Assembly: GCF_036409155.1 (NCBI RefSeq)
Contig: NZ_JAZGLW010000001.1
Span: forward strand, 2,480,001 to 2,544,000
Direction: 5' to 3'
Origin: Mycobacterium sp. 050128
Lineage (GTDB): Bacteria > Actinomycetota > Actinomycetes > Mycobacteriales > Mycobacteriaceae
Length of the DNA stretch: 64,000 nt
Positions within the stretch are counted from its first letter, which is position 1. Every line of letters starts with the position of its first letter. Of this stretch, positions 9,738-20,472 are shown piece after piece. Both the position numbers and the translations under genes were made by a program. The notes under the pieces are model-generated. The model was not told the origin of the DNA and did not search any database. It was given only the letters and a program-made list of their open reading frames with translations.

Positions 9738-10409
9738 ATGGCCGGACCAGACCCCTTGACGGACCGAGATCACCTGCAACGGATGCGCGTGGAATACGGG
9801 TCGGCGGAGCGCGACGGCAGCTCCGATCTCGACGCCTCCTGGCTCGACGAGGGATGGGTTGCGCTGCTGCGGGCGTGGATTGAAGACGCCGAACGTTTCG
9901 GGGTCTCCGAGCCCAACGCGCTGGTGCTGGCGACGGTCGCGGACGGCAAGCCGATGAGCCGCACGGTGCTGTGCAAGAGCGTCGATGAGACCGGCATCAC
10001 CTTCTTCACCAACTACGACTCGGCCAAGGGCGTCGAGCTGGCCGAGACGCCGTACGCGTCGGCGACCTTTCCCTGGTACCTGCTGGGGCGCCAGGTGCAC
10101 GTCCGCGGCGCGGTGACCAAGGTCGACCCGCAGAACACCGCGGACTACTGGTCCAAGCGGCCGCGCGGCTCACAGCTGGGCGCGTGGGCCTCGCATCAGT
10201 CGCAGCCGATTGCATCCCGGGCGGCGCTGCTCGATCAGCTCGCCGAAGTGACCGCCCGGTTCGCCGATTCCGAGAGCGTCCCGGTGCCGCCGAACTGGGG
10301 TGGGTACCTGATCGCGCCCGAGGCGGTGGAGTTCTGGCAGGGCCGGGAAAACCGGCTGCATAACCGCATTCGGGTCGCCGGCGGCCGCGTGGAACGCCTG
10401 CAGCCCTGA
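9738..10409 (+). CDS. pdxH: Pyridoxamine 5'-phosphate oxidase PdxH
   Basis: A 223-residue FMN enzyme that oxidises pyridoxine or pyridoxamine 5'-phosphate to pyridoxal 5'-phosphate. The FMN-binding segment ([20 protein letters not shown], about residues 73-92), the [13 protein letters not shown] segment and the C-terminal RLHNRIRV region typical of PNPOx are all present, so the enzyme looks complete. In H37Rv the annotated pdxH (Rv2607) lies elsewhere; here it occupies the place of Rv0890c-Rv0895. The start ATG lies just after the palindrome pair, implying a very short leader. Confidence 0.93.
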   Translation: MAGPDPLTDRDHLQRMRVEYGSAERDGSSDLDASWLDEGWVALLRAWIEDAERFGVSEPNALVLATVADGKPMSRTVLCKSVDETGITFFTNYDSAKGVELAETPYASATFPWYLLGRQVHVRGAVTKVDPQNTADYWSKRPRGSQLGAWASHQSQPIASRAALLDQLAEVTARFADSESVPVPPNWGGYLIAPEAVEFWQGRENRLHNRIRVAGGRVERLQP

Positions 10410-10590
10410 TCACATGCGAAGCTCATCTGTGAGGCCTAACACCGCACGATAAGGCGCGGTTCACCTCAAGGAAAGCGGTGCGGTCAGCAGACCCGACCCC
10501 GGGCAGGCGCATCGCCGCGAGAACGACTACCTTCAGCTGTACGCACCTAGTCAGGCGCAGCCATACCAGCCAGAGCGCAAAGGGGTTCTC

Positions 10591-11879
<1,289 letters not shown>

Positions 11880-11883
<4 letters not shown>

Positions 11884-13466
11884 GTGACCGGGCAGGCCCC
11901 GGCGAACACTGCTTGAAGTACCGCCATCGCGGCGTTGTGCCCGCCGATGCCGGACACTGCGCCACCGCGGCGAGCACCGGAGCCGCACACCATGATTCGT
12001 TCGTGGGCGGTGGCCACACCCCATTGACGGGCCGGGCTGTCGAGCGCCTCGTCGTCGTCCGCGAACGGCCAGGACAGGGCGCCGTGAAAGATGTTGCCCG
12101 CCGTCATCGCCAGCGTGTGCTGCAGATCCAGCGTGGTCGTCGTCTCGATGCAGGGCCGGCCCTGCGCGTCGCTCATCAGCACGTCCTGGATCGGTTCGGC
12201 CAGAACGGAATTCAGCGACGCCAGCACCGACTCCGTCAGCTGGTCGCGCGAGACGGTGTCCATCAACGGGTGCGGTGTGTGCAAGCCGAATACGGTCATC
12301 GTCTGCGCCCCCGACTCGCGCAGCCCGGCCGGCAGGATGCTCGGGTCGGTCAGCGAATGGCAATACGCCTCACACGGCAACGGATCCGGTAGCCTGCCGG
12401 CGGCCGCGCGTGCGTAGGCCGTATCCAGTTGGCTCCACGTCTCGTTGACGTGAAACGTGCCGGCGAACGCCTGTTCGGGGGTGACGCTGTCGTCGCGCAA
12501 TCGGGGCAGCCGCGCCAGCACCATGTTCACCTTCACCTGCGACCCCGGCGCCATCGGTGCCGGCGGCTCACCGAGCAGCTCGGCCAGCACCGTCGGGGTG
12601 ACGCCGGCCAGAATGAACCGGCCTCGAACCTGACGCTCTTCGCCGTCCTGGTAATAGCGGACCTGGCCGTCCGGCTCCACACCGTAAACCTCTGCGCCGG
12701 TAACTATTTCGGCCCCATGACGGACAGCGGCGGCAGCCAGGGCAGCCGTCAGCGCGCCCATCCCGCCGATCGGGACGTCCCAGTCCCCGCCGAGCACGTG
12801 ATACAGAAAGCAGATGTTCTGGCGCAGCGACGGATCGTCGAGACGCGCGAACGTGCCGATCAACGCGTCGGTGGCGATCACGCCGCGGACCAGGTCGTCG
12901 CGCACCGCGTCGGCGATCGCGCGTCCGATCGGCTCTTCGACGATCGACCGCCATGCCGCGTCGGCAGCCGGATCGCCGCGGTCGCAGACGAGGCCGCGGG
13001 CCTGCTCGCGGGTGCGCAGCGGCTCGGTCAGCGTCGGCCACAGCGGCTCGGTCACCAGGCAGGCGCGCCGGTAGAAATCGGCGAAACCGTGCTCGTCGTC
13101 GGCGGCGCCGACCGCGCGGAACGACTCCTGGGACCCGACCAGCAGCCCGCGACGCCCGCCCGTCGCGGGCTGGGGTGTGTAGGACGAAAATTGCCGCCGG
13201 GCCAGCCGTACTTCGGCGCCCAGGTCGGCGACAATGCGCGGTGGCAACAGGCTGACCAGGTACGAGTACCGCGACACCCGGACCTCGACGCCGTCGAAGG
13301 CCTGCGCCGACACCGCGGCCCCGCCGATGTGCCCCAACCGCTCCAGCAACCGCACCCGCAGACCGGCTCGGGCCAGGTAGCCGGCTGCCACCAGGCCGTT
13401 GTGGCCCCCGCCCACGACGACTACGTCGGAATCCGGGTCGCAATCCGGCGCGCCACCGAGGGACAT
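11880..13466 (-). CDS. FAD-dependent phytoene-desaturase-like oxidoreductase (Rv0897c homologue)
   Basis: A 528-residue flavoprotein of the phytoene dehydrogenase/amine oxidase superfamily. The N-terminal Rossmann motif ([20 protein letters not shown], then [12 protein letters not shown]) binds FAD, and the C-terminal segment ([20 protein letters not shown]) is the second FAD-contacting motif of this family. It probably oxidises or isomerises a lipid or isoprenoid; the substrate is unknown. The start ATG at 13466 lies 2 bp from the stop of the upstream DUF2630 gene, so the two form an operon. The 3' end overlaps convergent gltA2 by 4 bp. Confidence 0.88.
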
Positions 13467-13468
13467 GG

Positions 13469-13726
13469 CTAGCCCAGGTAGCCCTCGACCTGGTCGCCGG
13501 GGCGCACCGCGGCCTCACGCGGATCACCACCGGTTTCGCGCAGCGCGCGCCGCTGACGTAGCAGATCCCAGCACTGGTCGAGTTCGACCTCGACCCGCCG
13601 GAGCCGTTCATGCTCCTCGGACTCGCTGATGTCGCGGTGCTGCACTTGTGCCCTCAGGCTTTTCTCCTCCGCGACCAGGTTGCGGATGTGCGCCAGGGTT
13701 TCGCTGTCGGTCGGTTTACTGCCCAT
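13469..13726 (-). CDS. DUF2630 small coiled-coil protein (Rv0898c homologue)
   Basis: An 85-residue hydrophilic protein, almost entirely helical, with heptad-like spacing of hydrophobic residues (IRNLVAEEKSLRAQVQ and LRRVEVELDQCWDLLRQ) that predicts a short coiled-coil hairpin. It matches DUF2630 and the 87-residue Rv0898c in length and position. No enzyme motif is present. It is the first gene of a two-gene unit with the flavoprotein and is divergent from arfA across about 110 bp. Confidence 0.85.
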   Translation of the reverse strand: MGSKPTDSETLAHIRNLVAEEKSLRAQVQHRDISESEEHERLRRVEVELDQCWDLLRQRRALRETGGDPREAAVRPGDQVEGYLG

Positions 13727-13834
13727 TGCTCTAGTGTGCCCGACGCATCGGGTGACAACGGGCGCGGTCGGTAGGCTGCATTATCGCCCGCGGGACGGAC
13801 GCGTCAGGGTGCCGGAATCGAGGAGGGGGCGGTC

Positions 13835-14466
13835 GTGGGCCCAGGGGCGCGTTGCGGCGGGCCGCCCGACGCGTCGCGCCGGACCCCGATCTCCTACCGG
13901 CGTTCGCTGGGCTGGCTGATCGGTTTGGTGGTTATTCCCTTGCTGATAGCCGCAATCGGCTACGCCCCGTCACCGGCCGCCCATGCGCCCCCGGTGGCCG
14001 CGTCGTCAGACAAGCCCGGCAAGCCGCCGTTGTCGCTGGCGCCGCTCTCAATTGCCCGCAACGGCAACGACATAACCCTCACCGGCGAATTCCCCGACGA
14101 TTACGCGAAAGCCGTGCTGACGAAGGCGCTGAAAGGTGCATTGCCCGCCGGCGTCAACATCATCGACCGAATCCAAATCAACCCGAATGTCGACACGCTC
14201 GATTTCTCCAATGCCGGGCCGATTTTCAAGAACAGCGCGTCGATTACCGACTTCGGTCTCACCGTCAACGGGGACATGATCACCTTGACCGGAACCGCGG
14301 CGTCGCAAGACCAGAAGACGACGATTGACACGCAGGCCGCCCGCACGTGGTCAAATCTGACGGTCGTCGACCAGCTTGCCGTTGACGGCTCGCCGATGGT
14401 CGTGCCACGAGTCGCCGGGTCGAAATCGTGGGGTGGTCAGGCAGGACCCCGGCATGGATCTCGTGA
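13835..14466 (+). pseudogene. arfA: arfA with internal deletion: TM and BON domain kept, OmpA domain lost
   Basis: The GTG at 13835 (after GAGGAGGGGG) opens a protein with the ArfA N-terminus, one transmembrane helix (WLIGLVVIPLLIAAIGY) and the BON domain up to VVDQLAVDG near 14390. In H37Rv ArfA (326 residues) an OmpA-like peptidoglycan-binding domain of about 120 residues follows. Here only its last residues remain: ADGRATSRRVEIV is encoded at 14392-14430 but in a different frame (frame 1, against frame 2 for the BON part). That tail would stop at 14466, as expected for the intact gene. The BON frame instead reads on without a stop through arfB and into arfC, giving a possible 374-residue BON-ArfC fusion ending at 14959. 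Either way the peptidoglycan-binding function is lost. Confidence 0.8.
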
Positions 14467-14552
14467 TCCACTGGTTGTGGTATCTACTGGCCTTCGCGGC
14501 GGGCTCGGCGGTCGCCTGGTTGATAGCCGTGGCCATGGGTGTGCGCCGATGA
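14454..14552 (+). CDS. arfB: ArfB, small membrane protein, short form
   Basis: A 32-residue open frame starting MDLVIHWLWYLLAF with one transmembrane helix (residues 4-28) and ending in VRR. It aligns with the first 32 residues of ArfB (50 residues in H37Rv), lacking the polar C-terminal tail. It overlaps the ancestral arfA stop by 13 bp and arfC by 4 bp (ATGA), the expected operon spacing, so I treat it as real although it is very short. In M. tuberculosis the arfABC operon is needed for ammonia secretion and fast adaptation to acid. With arfA broken, its role here is doubtful. Confidence 0.65.
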   Translation: MDLVIHWLWYLLAFAAGSAVAWLIAVAMGVRR

Positions 14553-14959
14553 CCCATCTGAACTGGTGGCTCTTCGGCGTGTCGTTCGCAATGGGATTGG
14601 TGTTGACGTTTGCGTTTTTGGGCAGGCCCGTCAAACGTGAAGTGGCACTTGATGTCCCGGTCGATCACCCGGTGATACCCGACCCTCCGACGACGAAGAT
14701 TCCCGTCGCGCAACGGGAGTCGCCGACCAGGAAGATCGCGGTGCCGCCGCCCGCCCCGTACGGGCCCGGCTCCGCGCCGGCCGGCCCCGGCGGCCGTGGA
14801 CCGGCCGGATGGTTGGTCAAGGCGCGCACCGATACCCGGCTTTACTACACCCCCGACACCGCCGATTACGACCCCGCGATCGCGCAGGTGTGGTTCTGCG
14901 ACGAGCAGTCGGCCTTGAGGGCGGGATTTACGCCGTGGCACAACAACTCCGGCACGTGA
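14549..14959 (+). CDS. arfC: ArfC membrane protein
   Basis: A 136-residue protein whose N-terminus (MTHLNWWLFGVSFAMGLVL) is a transmembrane anchor closely matching ArfC. A Pro-rich linker and a conserved C-terminal domain (GPAGWLVKARTDTRLYYTP, then AQVWFCDEQSALRAGFTPW) follow. H37Rv ArfC has 175 residues; the linker is shorter here. The ATG at 14549 overlaps the arfB stop. The same frame is continuous with the arfA BON region because of the arfA deletion, so a fusion product is also possible. It is convergent with prrB, with 4 bp between stops. Confidence 0.8.
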   Translation: MTHLNWWLFGVSFAMGLVLTFAFLGRPVKREVALDVPVDHPVIPDPPTTKIPVAQRESPTRKIAVPPPAPYGPGSAPAGPGGRGPAGWLVKARTDTRLYYTPDTADYDPAIAQVWFCDEQSALRAGFTPWHNNSGT

Positions 14960-14963
14960 GGGG

Positions 14964-16304
14964 TTAACTCGGGGCGGGCAGGCGCAGCAGCAGCCGCGCA
15001 CCGCCCAGCGGGCTGTCTTGCAGCGACGCCGTCCCGCCGTGCAAATGGGCTTGCTGGGCCACCAGGGCCAACCCCAGACCGGAGCCCGAGTGCGATGCCG
15101 TGGACCCACGTGAGAAGCGCTCGAACACCACCTGGCGCTCGCCTTCGGGCACGCCACTGCCGTTGTCGTCGACGGCGATTTCCACTCCGGCGCGCGAACT
15201 GACCGCCGACAGCTGGACCCGGGTGGCGCCGCCGTGTTTGACGGCGTTGGCGATCGCGTTGTCGACCGCGAGGCGCAACCCGGCCGGCATCCCCACGATG
15301 ATGCAGGTCGGCGAGGGCACCAACGAGACATCCAGGTCGGGGTAGACCCTGCTCGCGTCGTGGGCGGCGCGGTCCAGCAGTTCGGTGATGTCGACCGGCA
15401 CGTGGTCGTCAGAGGTGGACAGTTCGCCCTGCGCCAACCGCTCCAGCGCGGTCAGCGTCGCCTCGATGCGGGACTGGGTCCGGATGACGTCGCGGAGCAC
15501 CTCGTTGCGCTGGTCGTCGGGCATATCGAGGGTCGAGAGCACCTCGAGGTTGGTGCGCATCGCGGTCAGGGGAGTGCGGAGTTCGTGGGAGGACACGGCA
15601 GCGAAATCGCGCGCCGACGAGAGTGCCTCCTTGGTTCGGTTCTGTTCGTCCCAGATGCGTTGCAGCATCCCGCGCATGGCATCGGCGACCTCGACGGCCT
15701 CGGTGGCGCCGTGCACTTCGACCCGGGGTGCCTCGTCGCCCGCATCGATCAATCGGGTTTGCTGTGCAAGCTGTTTGAACGGTCGCACCGCGAAAGAGGC
15801 CAGCAGCCAAGCGAACACCGTCGACGCGAAGATGGCAAAGCCACAGATGAGCAGCACCCTGCGGTGCAGATTGTTGGTCTCGGCGAGGGTGGCGTCATAC
15901 GTCGCGCCGACGGCCAGCGAGGTCGGCTCCGGCCCCGGGATCTCCACCGTGCGAACCCGGTAGCGCACACCGTCCACGTACGTATCGGCATAGTCGACGT
16001 CCAGCCTGGGCAGCGTCACGTCGGAATTCGACTTCACCAGGCTGCCGCGCCGGATCGTCATGATCGCGTCACGGTCGTTGGGCGAGCGCGGAATCTCGTC
16101 CAGGCCGCGTGGCAGGAATGGGATCGCGAAACCGGCGGCCTCGTCGAGCCGGCGGTCCAGCCGCTCCTTACGGTCGTTGCTGATGCCGACCCAGACGACG
16201 GCGCCGACGATCAGCACCGGAATCGCGGCACCGATGGCCGTCGCGAGCACCACCCGGGTCCGCAGCGAGGGCGTACGGGCCAAGATCCGCGACAGGAATT
16301 TCAT
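14964..16304 (-). CDS. prrB: Sensor histidine kinase PrrB
   Basis: A 446-residue membrane kinase, the same length as H37Rv PrrB. It has an N-terminal transmembrane helix (VVLATAIGAAIPVLIVGAVVWVG, given by position about 16-38), an extracytoplasmic sensor of roughly 110 residues, a second transmembrane helix near 155-175, a HAMP linker, the HisKA motif (FAAVSSHELRTPLTAMR) with the phospho-His, and the catalytic domain with N box (DNAIANAVKHGG) and G boxes (DDNGSGVP, GSGLGLAL). It phosphorylates PrrA and the pair is essential in M. tuberculosis. The ATG at 16304 lies 22 bp after prrA; upstream in-frame residues belong to prrA DNA. Confidence 0.95.
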   Translation of the reverse strand: MKFLSRILARTPSLRTRVVLATAIGAAIPVLIVGAVVWVGISNDRKERLDRRLDEAAGFAIPFLPRGLDEIPRSPNDRDAIMTIRRGSLVKSNSDVTLPRLDVDYADTYVDGVRYRVRTVEIPGPEPTSLAVGATYDATLAETNNLHRRVLLICGFAIFASTVFAWLLASFAVRPFKQLAQQTRLIDAGDEAPRVEVHGATEAVEVADAMRGMLQRIWDEQNRTKEALSSARDFAAVSSHELRTPLTAMRTNLEVLSTLDMPDDQRNEVLRDVIRTQSRIEATLTALERLAQGELSTSDDHVPVDITELLDRAAHDASRVYPDLDVSLVPSPTCIIVGMPAGLRLAVDNAIANAVKHGGATRVQLSAVSSRAGVEIAVDDNGSGVPEGERQVVFERFSRGSTASHSGSGLGLALVAQQAHLHGGTASLQDSPLGGARLLLRLPAPS

Positions 16305-16326
16305 GGCTGTGCTGCCTACCGCGTCT

Positions 16327-17037
16327 TTACTGCATCCGCAGAACGAACCCAACTCCACGGACGGTGTGCAGCAACCTGGGGCCACCGTTGGCCTCCAGCT
16401 TGCGGCGCAGGTACCCGATGAAGACGTCGACGACGTTGGTGTCGGCGGCGAAGTCATAACCCCACACCAGCTCCAGCAGCTGCGCGCGGGACAGCACGGC
16501 GGTCTTGTGCTCGGCCAGCACGGCCAGCAGGTCGAACTCGCGCTTGGTCAGGTCGACGTCGACGCCGTTGACCCGAGCCCGCCGGCCGGGAATGTCGACT
16601 TCCAGCGGGCCGACGGTGATGGTTTCCGACGAGGTCGACGCGACGGCACCGCGGCGGCGTAGCAGCGCCTTGACCCGGGCGACCAGCTCGGCCAGCACGA
16701 ATGGTTTGACCAGGTAGTCGTCGGCGCCTGCCTCCAGGCCCGCGACGCGGTCGTCCACCGAGCTGCGCGCCGACAGCACGCAGACCGGGACGTCGTTGTC
16801 CATCGCCCGCAGGGCGGTGACCACGCTGACGCCGTCCAGCACCGGCATGTTGATATCGAGCACGATCGCGTCGGGCCGGGTTTCGGTGGCGCTGCGCAGG
16901 GCCTCGGCCCCGTCGACGGCGGTGGACACTTCGAAGCCGGAAAGCCGCAGGCCGCGTTCTAGCGAGGCAAGCACATCGGAGTCGTCGTCGACGACCAAGA
17001 CGCGAGGTGAGCTGACGCCAGAGTCCATGCCGCCCAT
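16327..17037 (-). CDS. prrA: Response regulator PrrA (OmpR/PhoB family)
   Basis: A 236-residue regulator. The receiver domain (residues 10-125) has the acidic pocket DDD at 17-19, phospho-acceptor Asp61 in IVLDINMP and Lys in LVKPF. The C-terminal winged helix (about 140-236) carries [15 protein letters not shown] and the recognition region [16 protein letters not shown]. The start MGGMDSG (17037) equals the H37Rv protein; an ATG ten codons upstream is less likely. PrrA with PrrB controls genes for intracellular growth and respiration. A 219 bp leader (17038-17256) separates it from the divergent ABC ATPase remnant. Confidence 0.95.
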   Translation of the reverse strand: MGGMDSGVSSPRVLVVDDDSDVLASLERGLRLSGFEVSTAVDGAEALRSATETRPDAIVLDINMPVLDGVSVVTALRAMDNDVPVCVLSARSSVDDRVAGLEAGADDYLVKPFVLAELVARVKALLRRRGAVASTSSETITVGPLEVDIPGRRARVNGVDVDLTKREFDLLAVLAEHKTAVLSRAQLLELVWGYDFAADTNVVDVFIGYLRRKLEANGGPRLLHTVRGVGFVLRMQ

Positions 17038-17256
17038 TTTGCCGGATTGTTGCCGTGAACGGGTCATCGGGGAGTGACCCGGTGCCCAAATGGTTACGTT
17101 TTCGAGTCTCGGCCGCGACTGGCGATCGGTACCGCCGTGTCATGATCGAATCCAGATGGCAGGCCAAGACATTGGAGGTCTTGGTCAGCGTTGTTGTTGC
17201 GGGCCTTCGATTTCGGTGCCACCCCGCGTAACGGAACTCCGAGAGACGGAATCGTT

Positions 17257-18192
17257 GTGACTGAGGCCATGCGCCCGCCGGATGCACCTGCCGTCCTGCG
17301 GTCGATGAACCAGGAGGTGATGGCGGCATCGGGCCGCGTCGCCGAAATCTCCGATGCGCCGGGCGATATCGCCGGCGGACCCAGCGCCCAACCTGGCCCG
17401 GCCGGCCGTCTTGAGCTGCACGACGTGGGCTTTCGGGTGCCCGACCGGGTCGCGGGCGACAAATGGTTGCTTCGCCATGTCACGCTGGTTGTCCAACCCG
17501 GCGAGACGGTGGCCCTGGTCGGCGCACTGGGCGTGGGGAAATCGCTACTGACAGCGCTGCTTTCCCGGCTCTATGACGCCTCGGAAGGGCGGATACTGCT
17601 GGACGGCAGGGATATTCGCGACATGTCGCTGCCGTCACTGCGCTGCGCGGTGTGTACGGCATTCGAGGACCCGACGGTGTTTTCGATGTCGGTGGCCGAG
17701 AACCTCCGGATGGGCCGGCCGGATGCCACCGACGCGGAATTGTCCGCGGCGATCGACATCGCGGCGGCGCGGTTCGTCTACGACCTGCCTTTCGGGGTCG
17801 ATACCCGCATCGGCGAACAGGGCATTCGGCTCTCCGGCGGTCAGCGCCAGCGCTTGTGCCTGGCCCGGGCGATTGTCGCGACGCCCAGACTCCTGGTGAT
17901 CGACGAGGCCCGGTCCGGGCTCGACGCGCATACCGGGACCGAGACCGCCGCGGGGCTGCGGGTGGCGCTGAAGGGCGCCACCGGCATCGTCGTCGCGCGC
18001 CGGCTGTCCACCATGCTGCTCGCGGATCGGGTGGCGTTCCTGGACGAGGATGCGTCGGGGCCCACGATCACCCATGTCGGCAGGCATGCAGAGCTTTTCG
18101 CTCGAGTACCGCGATATCGCCAGCTATTGACCACACGTCGCAGACCCGTCGGCGACGCCACAGACCGCACCACACGAGACTTCAAGATCTAA
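17257..18192 (+). CDS. Orphan ABC-exporter ATPase domain, probable remnant with altered Q- and H-loops
   Basis: About 311 residues corresponding to the linker and nucleotide-binding domain of an ABC exporter half-transporter, without the six-helix membrane domain. Walker A (GALGVGKS), the signature LSGGQRQR and Walker B with catalytic Glu (LLVIDEARSGLD) are intact. Two mechanistic residues are changed: the Q-loop Gln is Glu (AFEDPTVFSMSV), and the H-loop His of the usual AHRLST motif is Arg (ARRLST). The residues just before the domain (LRSMNQEVMAASGRVAEI) look like the helix that follows transmembrane segment 6, so the gene was probably cut at its 5' end. The GTG start at 17257 is uncertain, and no partner permease is near. 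It is absent from this position in H37Rv. Confidence 0.65.
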   Translation: MTEAMRPPDAPAVLRSMNQEVMAASGRVAEISDAPGDIAGGPSAQPGPAGRLELHDVGFRVPDRVAGDKWLLRHVTLVVQPGETVALVGALGVGKSLLTALLSRLYDASEGRILLDGRDIRDMSLPSLRCAVCTAFEDPTVFSMSVAENLRMGRPDATDAELSAAIDIAAARFVYDLPFGVDTRIGEQGIRLSGGQRQRLCLARAIVATPRLLVIDEARSGLDAHTGTETAAGLRVALKGATGIVVARRLSTMLLADRVAFLDEDASGPTITHVGRHAELFARVPRYRQLLTTRRRPVGDATDRTTRDFKI

Positions 18193-18235
18193 CTGCAATC
18201 GCTTCTGCACTATGCAGCGCGTATTACGCTGTGCG

Positions 18236-19708
18236 TCAAGGTAATCCGATGCCGCGGTAGCGGCGCAGCCGCTCGGCAATCCGCTCGTCGCCGGGGATGC
18301 CGCGCAGCGCGTGCACCTCCGCGGCAATCGCACCCGACAATCGCTGGGAGAACTCGAGCGGCTCGTCGGCGGCGTCGGGATGCTCGGGCACGATGGCGTC
18401 GACGATCCCGGACCGCAGCAGGTCAGCCGACCGAATGCCTTGGGCCGCAGCGAGTTCAGGCGCATGCGCGGTGTCGCGGAAGACGATCGCGCTGGCGCCC
18501 TCGGGCGGCAGCGGGGCCAGCCAGCCGTGCAGCGCGGCCAGGACCCGGTCGGCCGGCACCATGGCCAGCGCCGGCCCGCCGCTGCCCTGGCCCAGCAGGA
18601 CCGACACCGTCGGGGTGTCCAGCGTCACCAGCTCGGCCACGCATTGGGCGATCTGACCCGCCAGCCCGCCCTGCTCAGCTTCGGCCGACAGCGCGGGCCC
18701 GGCGGTGTCGATCACCAGGACCAGCGGCAGCCGCAGCTCGGCGGCCAGCGCCATGCCGCGGCGGGCCTCCCGCAACGACGCGGGCCCCACCAGGCCGCCG
18801 GTCAGGCGCTGCTGGCCGAGGACCACCGCGGGTTGGCCGGCGAATCGAGCCAGCGCCAACAGCGTGGTCGCCGCTTCCCCGATGCCGGTACCGGACAGCA
18901 GCACCAGGTCGGTGGCGCCGTGGCGCAGCAGATGCCCAACACCCGGCCGGTCCGGTCGCCGCGACGCAATCACCGAATCCCAGGCCGGCACATCGGGTAT
19001 CGATTCGCGGGGCGGCACGGCGGGCAGCGGCTCGGGAGCGTCGGCGATGACGGTCAGCGCGCGATCCACCGTCCGGCGCAGTTCGTCGATCGCGACGACG
19101 CCGTCGATCACCCCGTGCCGCTGCAGGTTCTCCGCGGTCTGGATGCCCTTGGGGAACGGTTCGCCGTAGAGCTGCTCGTACACCCGTGGCCCGAGGAACC
19201 CGATCAGCGCGCCCGGCTCGGCGACGGTGATATGACCCAGCGATCCCCATGAGGCGAACACCCCGCCGGTGGTCGGGTTGCGCAGGTAGACGAGGTAGGG
19301 CAGGTGCGCCCGTTTGTGCAGCCGGACGGCCGCGGCGATCTTCACCATCTGCAGGAACGCGACGGTGCCTTCCTGCATGCGGGTGCCGCCGGAGCTCGGC
19401 GAGGCCAGCAGTGGGAGCCGCTCGGCCGTGGCCCGCTGCACGGCGGTGGTGATTCGTTCGGCCGCCGCCACCCCGATCGACCCGCCGAGGAAACCGAACT
19501 CGCATACCACGATCGCCACCCGGCGCCCGTGTAGTCGCCCCTCGCCGGTCAGCACTGCTTCGTCCAGGCCGGTGGCGGCCCGGGCGTCGGCGAGCTCGCG
19601 CGCATAGGCCTCGCTGGTCGGTATCTGTAGCGCAGCGCTGTCCCAGCTGACAAACGAGCCCTCGTCCAGCACTGCATCCTGCAGTTGTTCGGTCGTGATG
19701 CGACTCAC
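18236..19708 (-). CDS. accD3: Acyl-CoA carboxylase carboxyltransferase-like AccD3
   Basis: A 490-residue protein with two crotonase-fold halves, as in AccD3 (Rv0904c, 495 residues). The N-terminal half contains the AccD-like [12 protein letters not shown] oxyanion segment and [19 protein letters not shown]. The C-terminal half contains the AccA-like [13 protein letters not shown] and [14 protein letters not shown]. It is predicted to carry out the carboxyl transfer step of an acetyl/acyl-CoA carboxylase with a biotinylated AccA subunit. Its exact substrate in mycobacteria is unsettled. It is divergent from echA6 across only 27 bp. Confidence 0.93.
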   Translation of the reverse strand: MSRITTEQLQDAVLDEGSFVSWDSAALQIPTSEAYARELADARAATGLDEAVLTGEGRLHGRRVAIVVCEFGFLGGSIGVAAAERITTAVQRATAERLPLLASPSSGGTRMQEGTVAFLQMVKIAAAVRLHKRAHLPYLVYLRNPTTGGVFASWGSLGHITVAEPGALIGFLGPRVYEQLYGEPFPKGIQTAENLQRHGVIDGVVAIDELRRTVDRALTVIADAPEPLPAVPPRESIPDVPAWDSVIASRRPDRPGVGHLLRHGATDLVLLSGTGIGEAATTLLALARFAGQPAVVLGQQRLTGGLVGPASLREARRGMALAAELRLPLVLVIDTAGPALSAEAEQGGLAGQIAQCVAELVTLDTPTVSVLLGQGSGGPALAMVPADRVLAALHGWLAPLPPEGASAIVFRDTAHAPELAAAQGIRSADLLRSGIVDAIVPEHPDAADEPLEFSQRLSGAIAAEVHALRGIPGDERIAERLRRYRGIGLP

Positions 19709-19711
19709 GCG

Positions 19712-19731
19712 GCCAGGCTATATAGGCTGGC
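19712..19731. promoter_or_regulatory. Near-perfect dyad in the 27 bp accD3-echA6 divergent promoter
   Basis: The 20 bp sequence GCCAGGCTATATAGGCTGGC is an inverted repeat with one mismatched pair, and its centre TATATA could serve as a -10 element in either direction. It fills almost the whole gap between the two start codons (19708 and 19736). Both genes would then have very short or no leaders, and one protein dimer bound here would control both. Confidence 0.45.
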
Positions 19732-19735
19732 GCCC

Positions 19736-20467
19736 ATGATCGGTATCACGCAGGTCGAAGCCGTAATGACCATCGAGTTGCAGCGTCCCGAGCGTCGCAA
19801 CGCCCTGAACTCACAGCTCGTCGACGAGCTGCGGGAGGCGGTGCTGAAGGCCGGGGACGGATCCACCCGCGCGATCGTGCTGACCGGGCAGGGCACGGTG
19901 TTCTGCGCCGGCGCGGACCTGTCCGGCGATGCGTTTGCCGCCGACTACCCGGACCGGCTCATCGAGCTGCACAAGGCCCTGGACGCCGCTCCCATCCCGG
20001 TGATCGGCGCGATCAACGGCCCCGCCATCGGCGCCGGCCTGCAGCTGGCCATGCAATGCGATCTGCGAGTCGTCGCCCCGGACGCGTTCTTTCAATTTCC
20101 GACGTCGAAATACGGTCTGGCCCTGGATAATTGGAGCATCCGGCGATTGTCGTCGCTGGTCGGCCACGGCCGGGCCCGGGCGATGCTGCTGACGGCGGAG
20201 AAGTTGACCGCCGAGACCGCGCTGCAGACCGGGATGGCCAACCGGATCGGGACGCTGCAGGACGCCCAGGTCTGGGGCGCCGAGATCAGTGGGCTGGCGC
20301 CGCTGGCGATTCAGCACGCCAAGCGGGTACTCAACGACGACGGTTCGATCGAGGAGGCCTGGCCGGTGCACAAGGAACTGTTCGACAAGGCGTGGGGCAG
20401 CCAGGACGTGATCGAGGCGCAGGTCGCCAGGGTGGAGAAGCGGCCGCCGAGGTTCCAAGGGGCCTGA
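19736..20467 (+). CDS. echA6: EchA6, crotonase-fold fatty-acyl-CoA binding protein
   Basis: A 243-residue crotonase-superfamily protein, the same length as Rv0905. The CoA-binding segments [10 protein letters not shown] and [11 protein letters not shown] and the oxyanion loop [20 protein letters not shown] are clear. The EchA6 family lacks the two catalytic Glu of enoyl-CoA hydratases; published work describes it as a non-catalytic carrier that feeds fatty acids to FAS-II for mycolate synthesis and as the target of THPP compounds. The ATG at 19736 gives [10 protein letters not shown] as in H37Rv; an upstream in-frame ATG would sit inside accD3. A metallo-beta-lactamase-fold gene follows 5 bp downstream. 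Confidence 0.95.
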   Translation: MIGITQVEAVMTIELQRPERRNALNSQLVDELREAVLKAGDGSTRAIVLTGQGTVFCAGADLSGDAFAADYPDRLIELHKALDAAPIPVIGAINGPAIGAGLQLAMQCDLRVVAPDAFFQFPTSKYGLALDNWSIRRLSSLVGHGRARAMLLTAEKLTAETALQTGMANRIGTLQDAQVWGAEISGLAPLAIQHAKRVLNDDGSIEEAWPVHKELFDKAWGSQDVIEAQVARVEKRPPRFQGA

Positions 20468-20472
20468 CGGTG

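Noticed and set aside
18193..18235. Short dyads between the ABC ATPase remnant and accD3, a possible bidirectional terminator
   Set aside because: The stems are 5-6 bp with mismatches, too weak to call.
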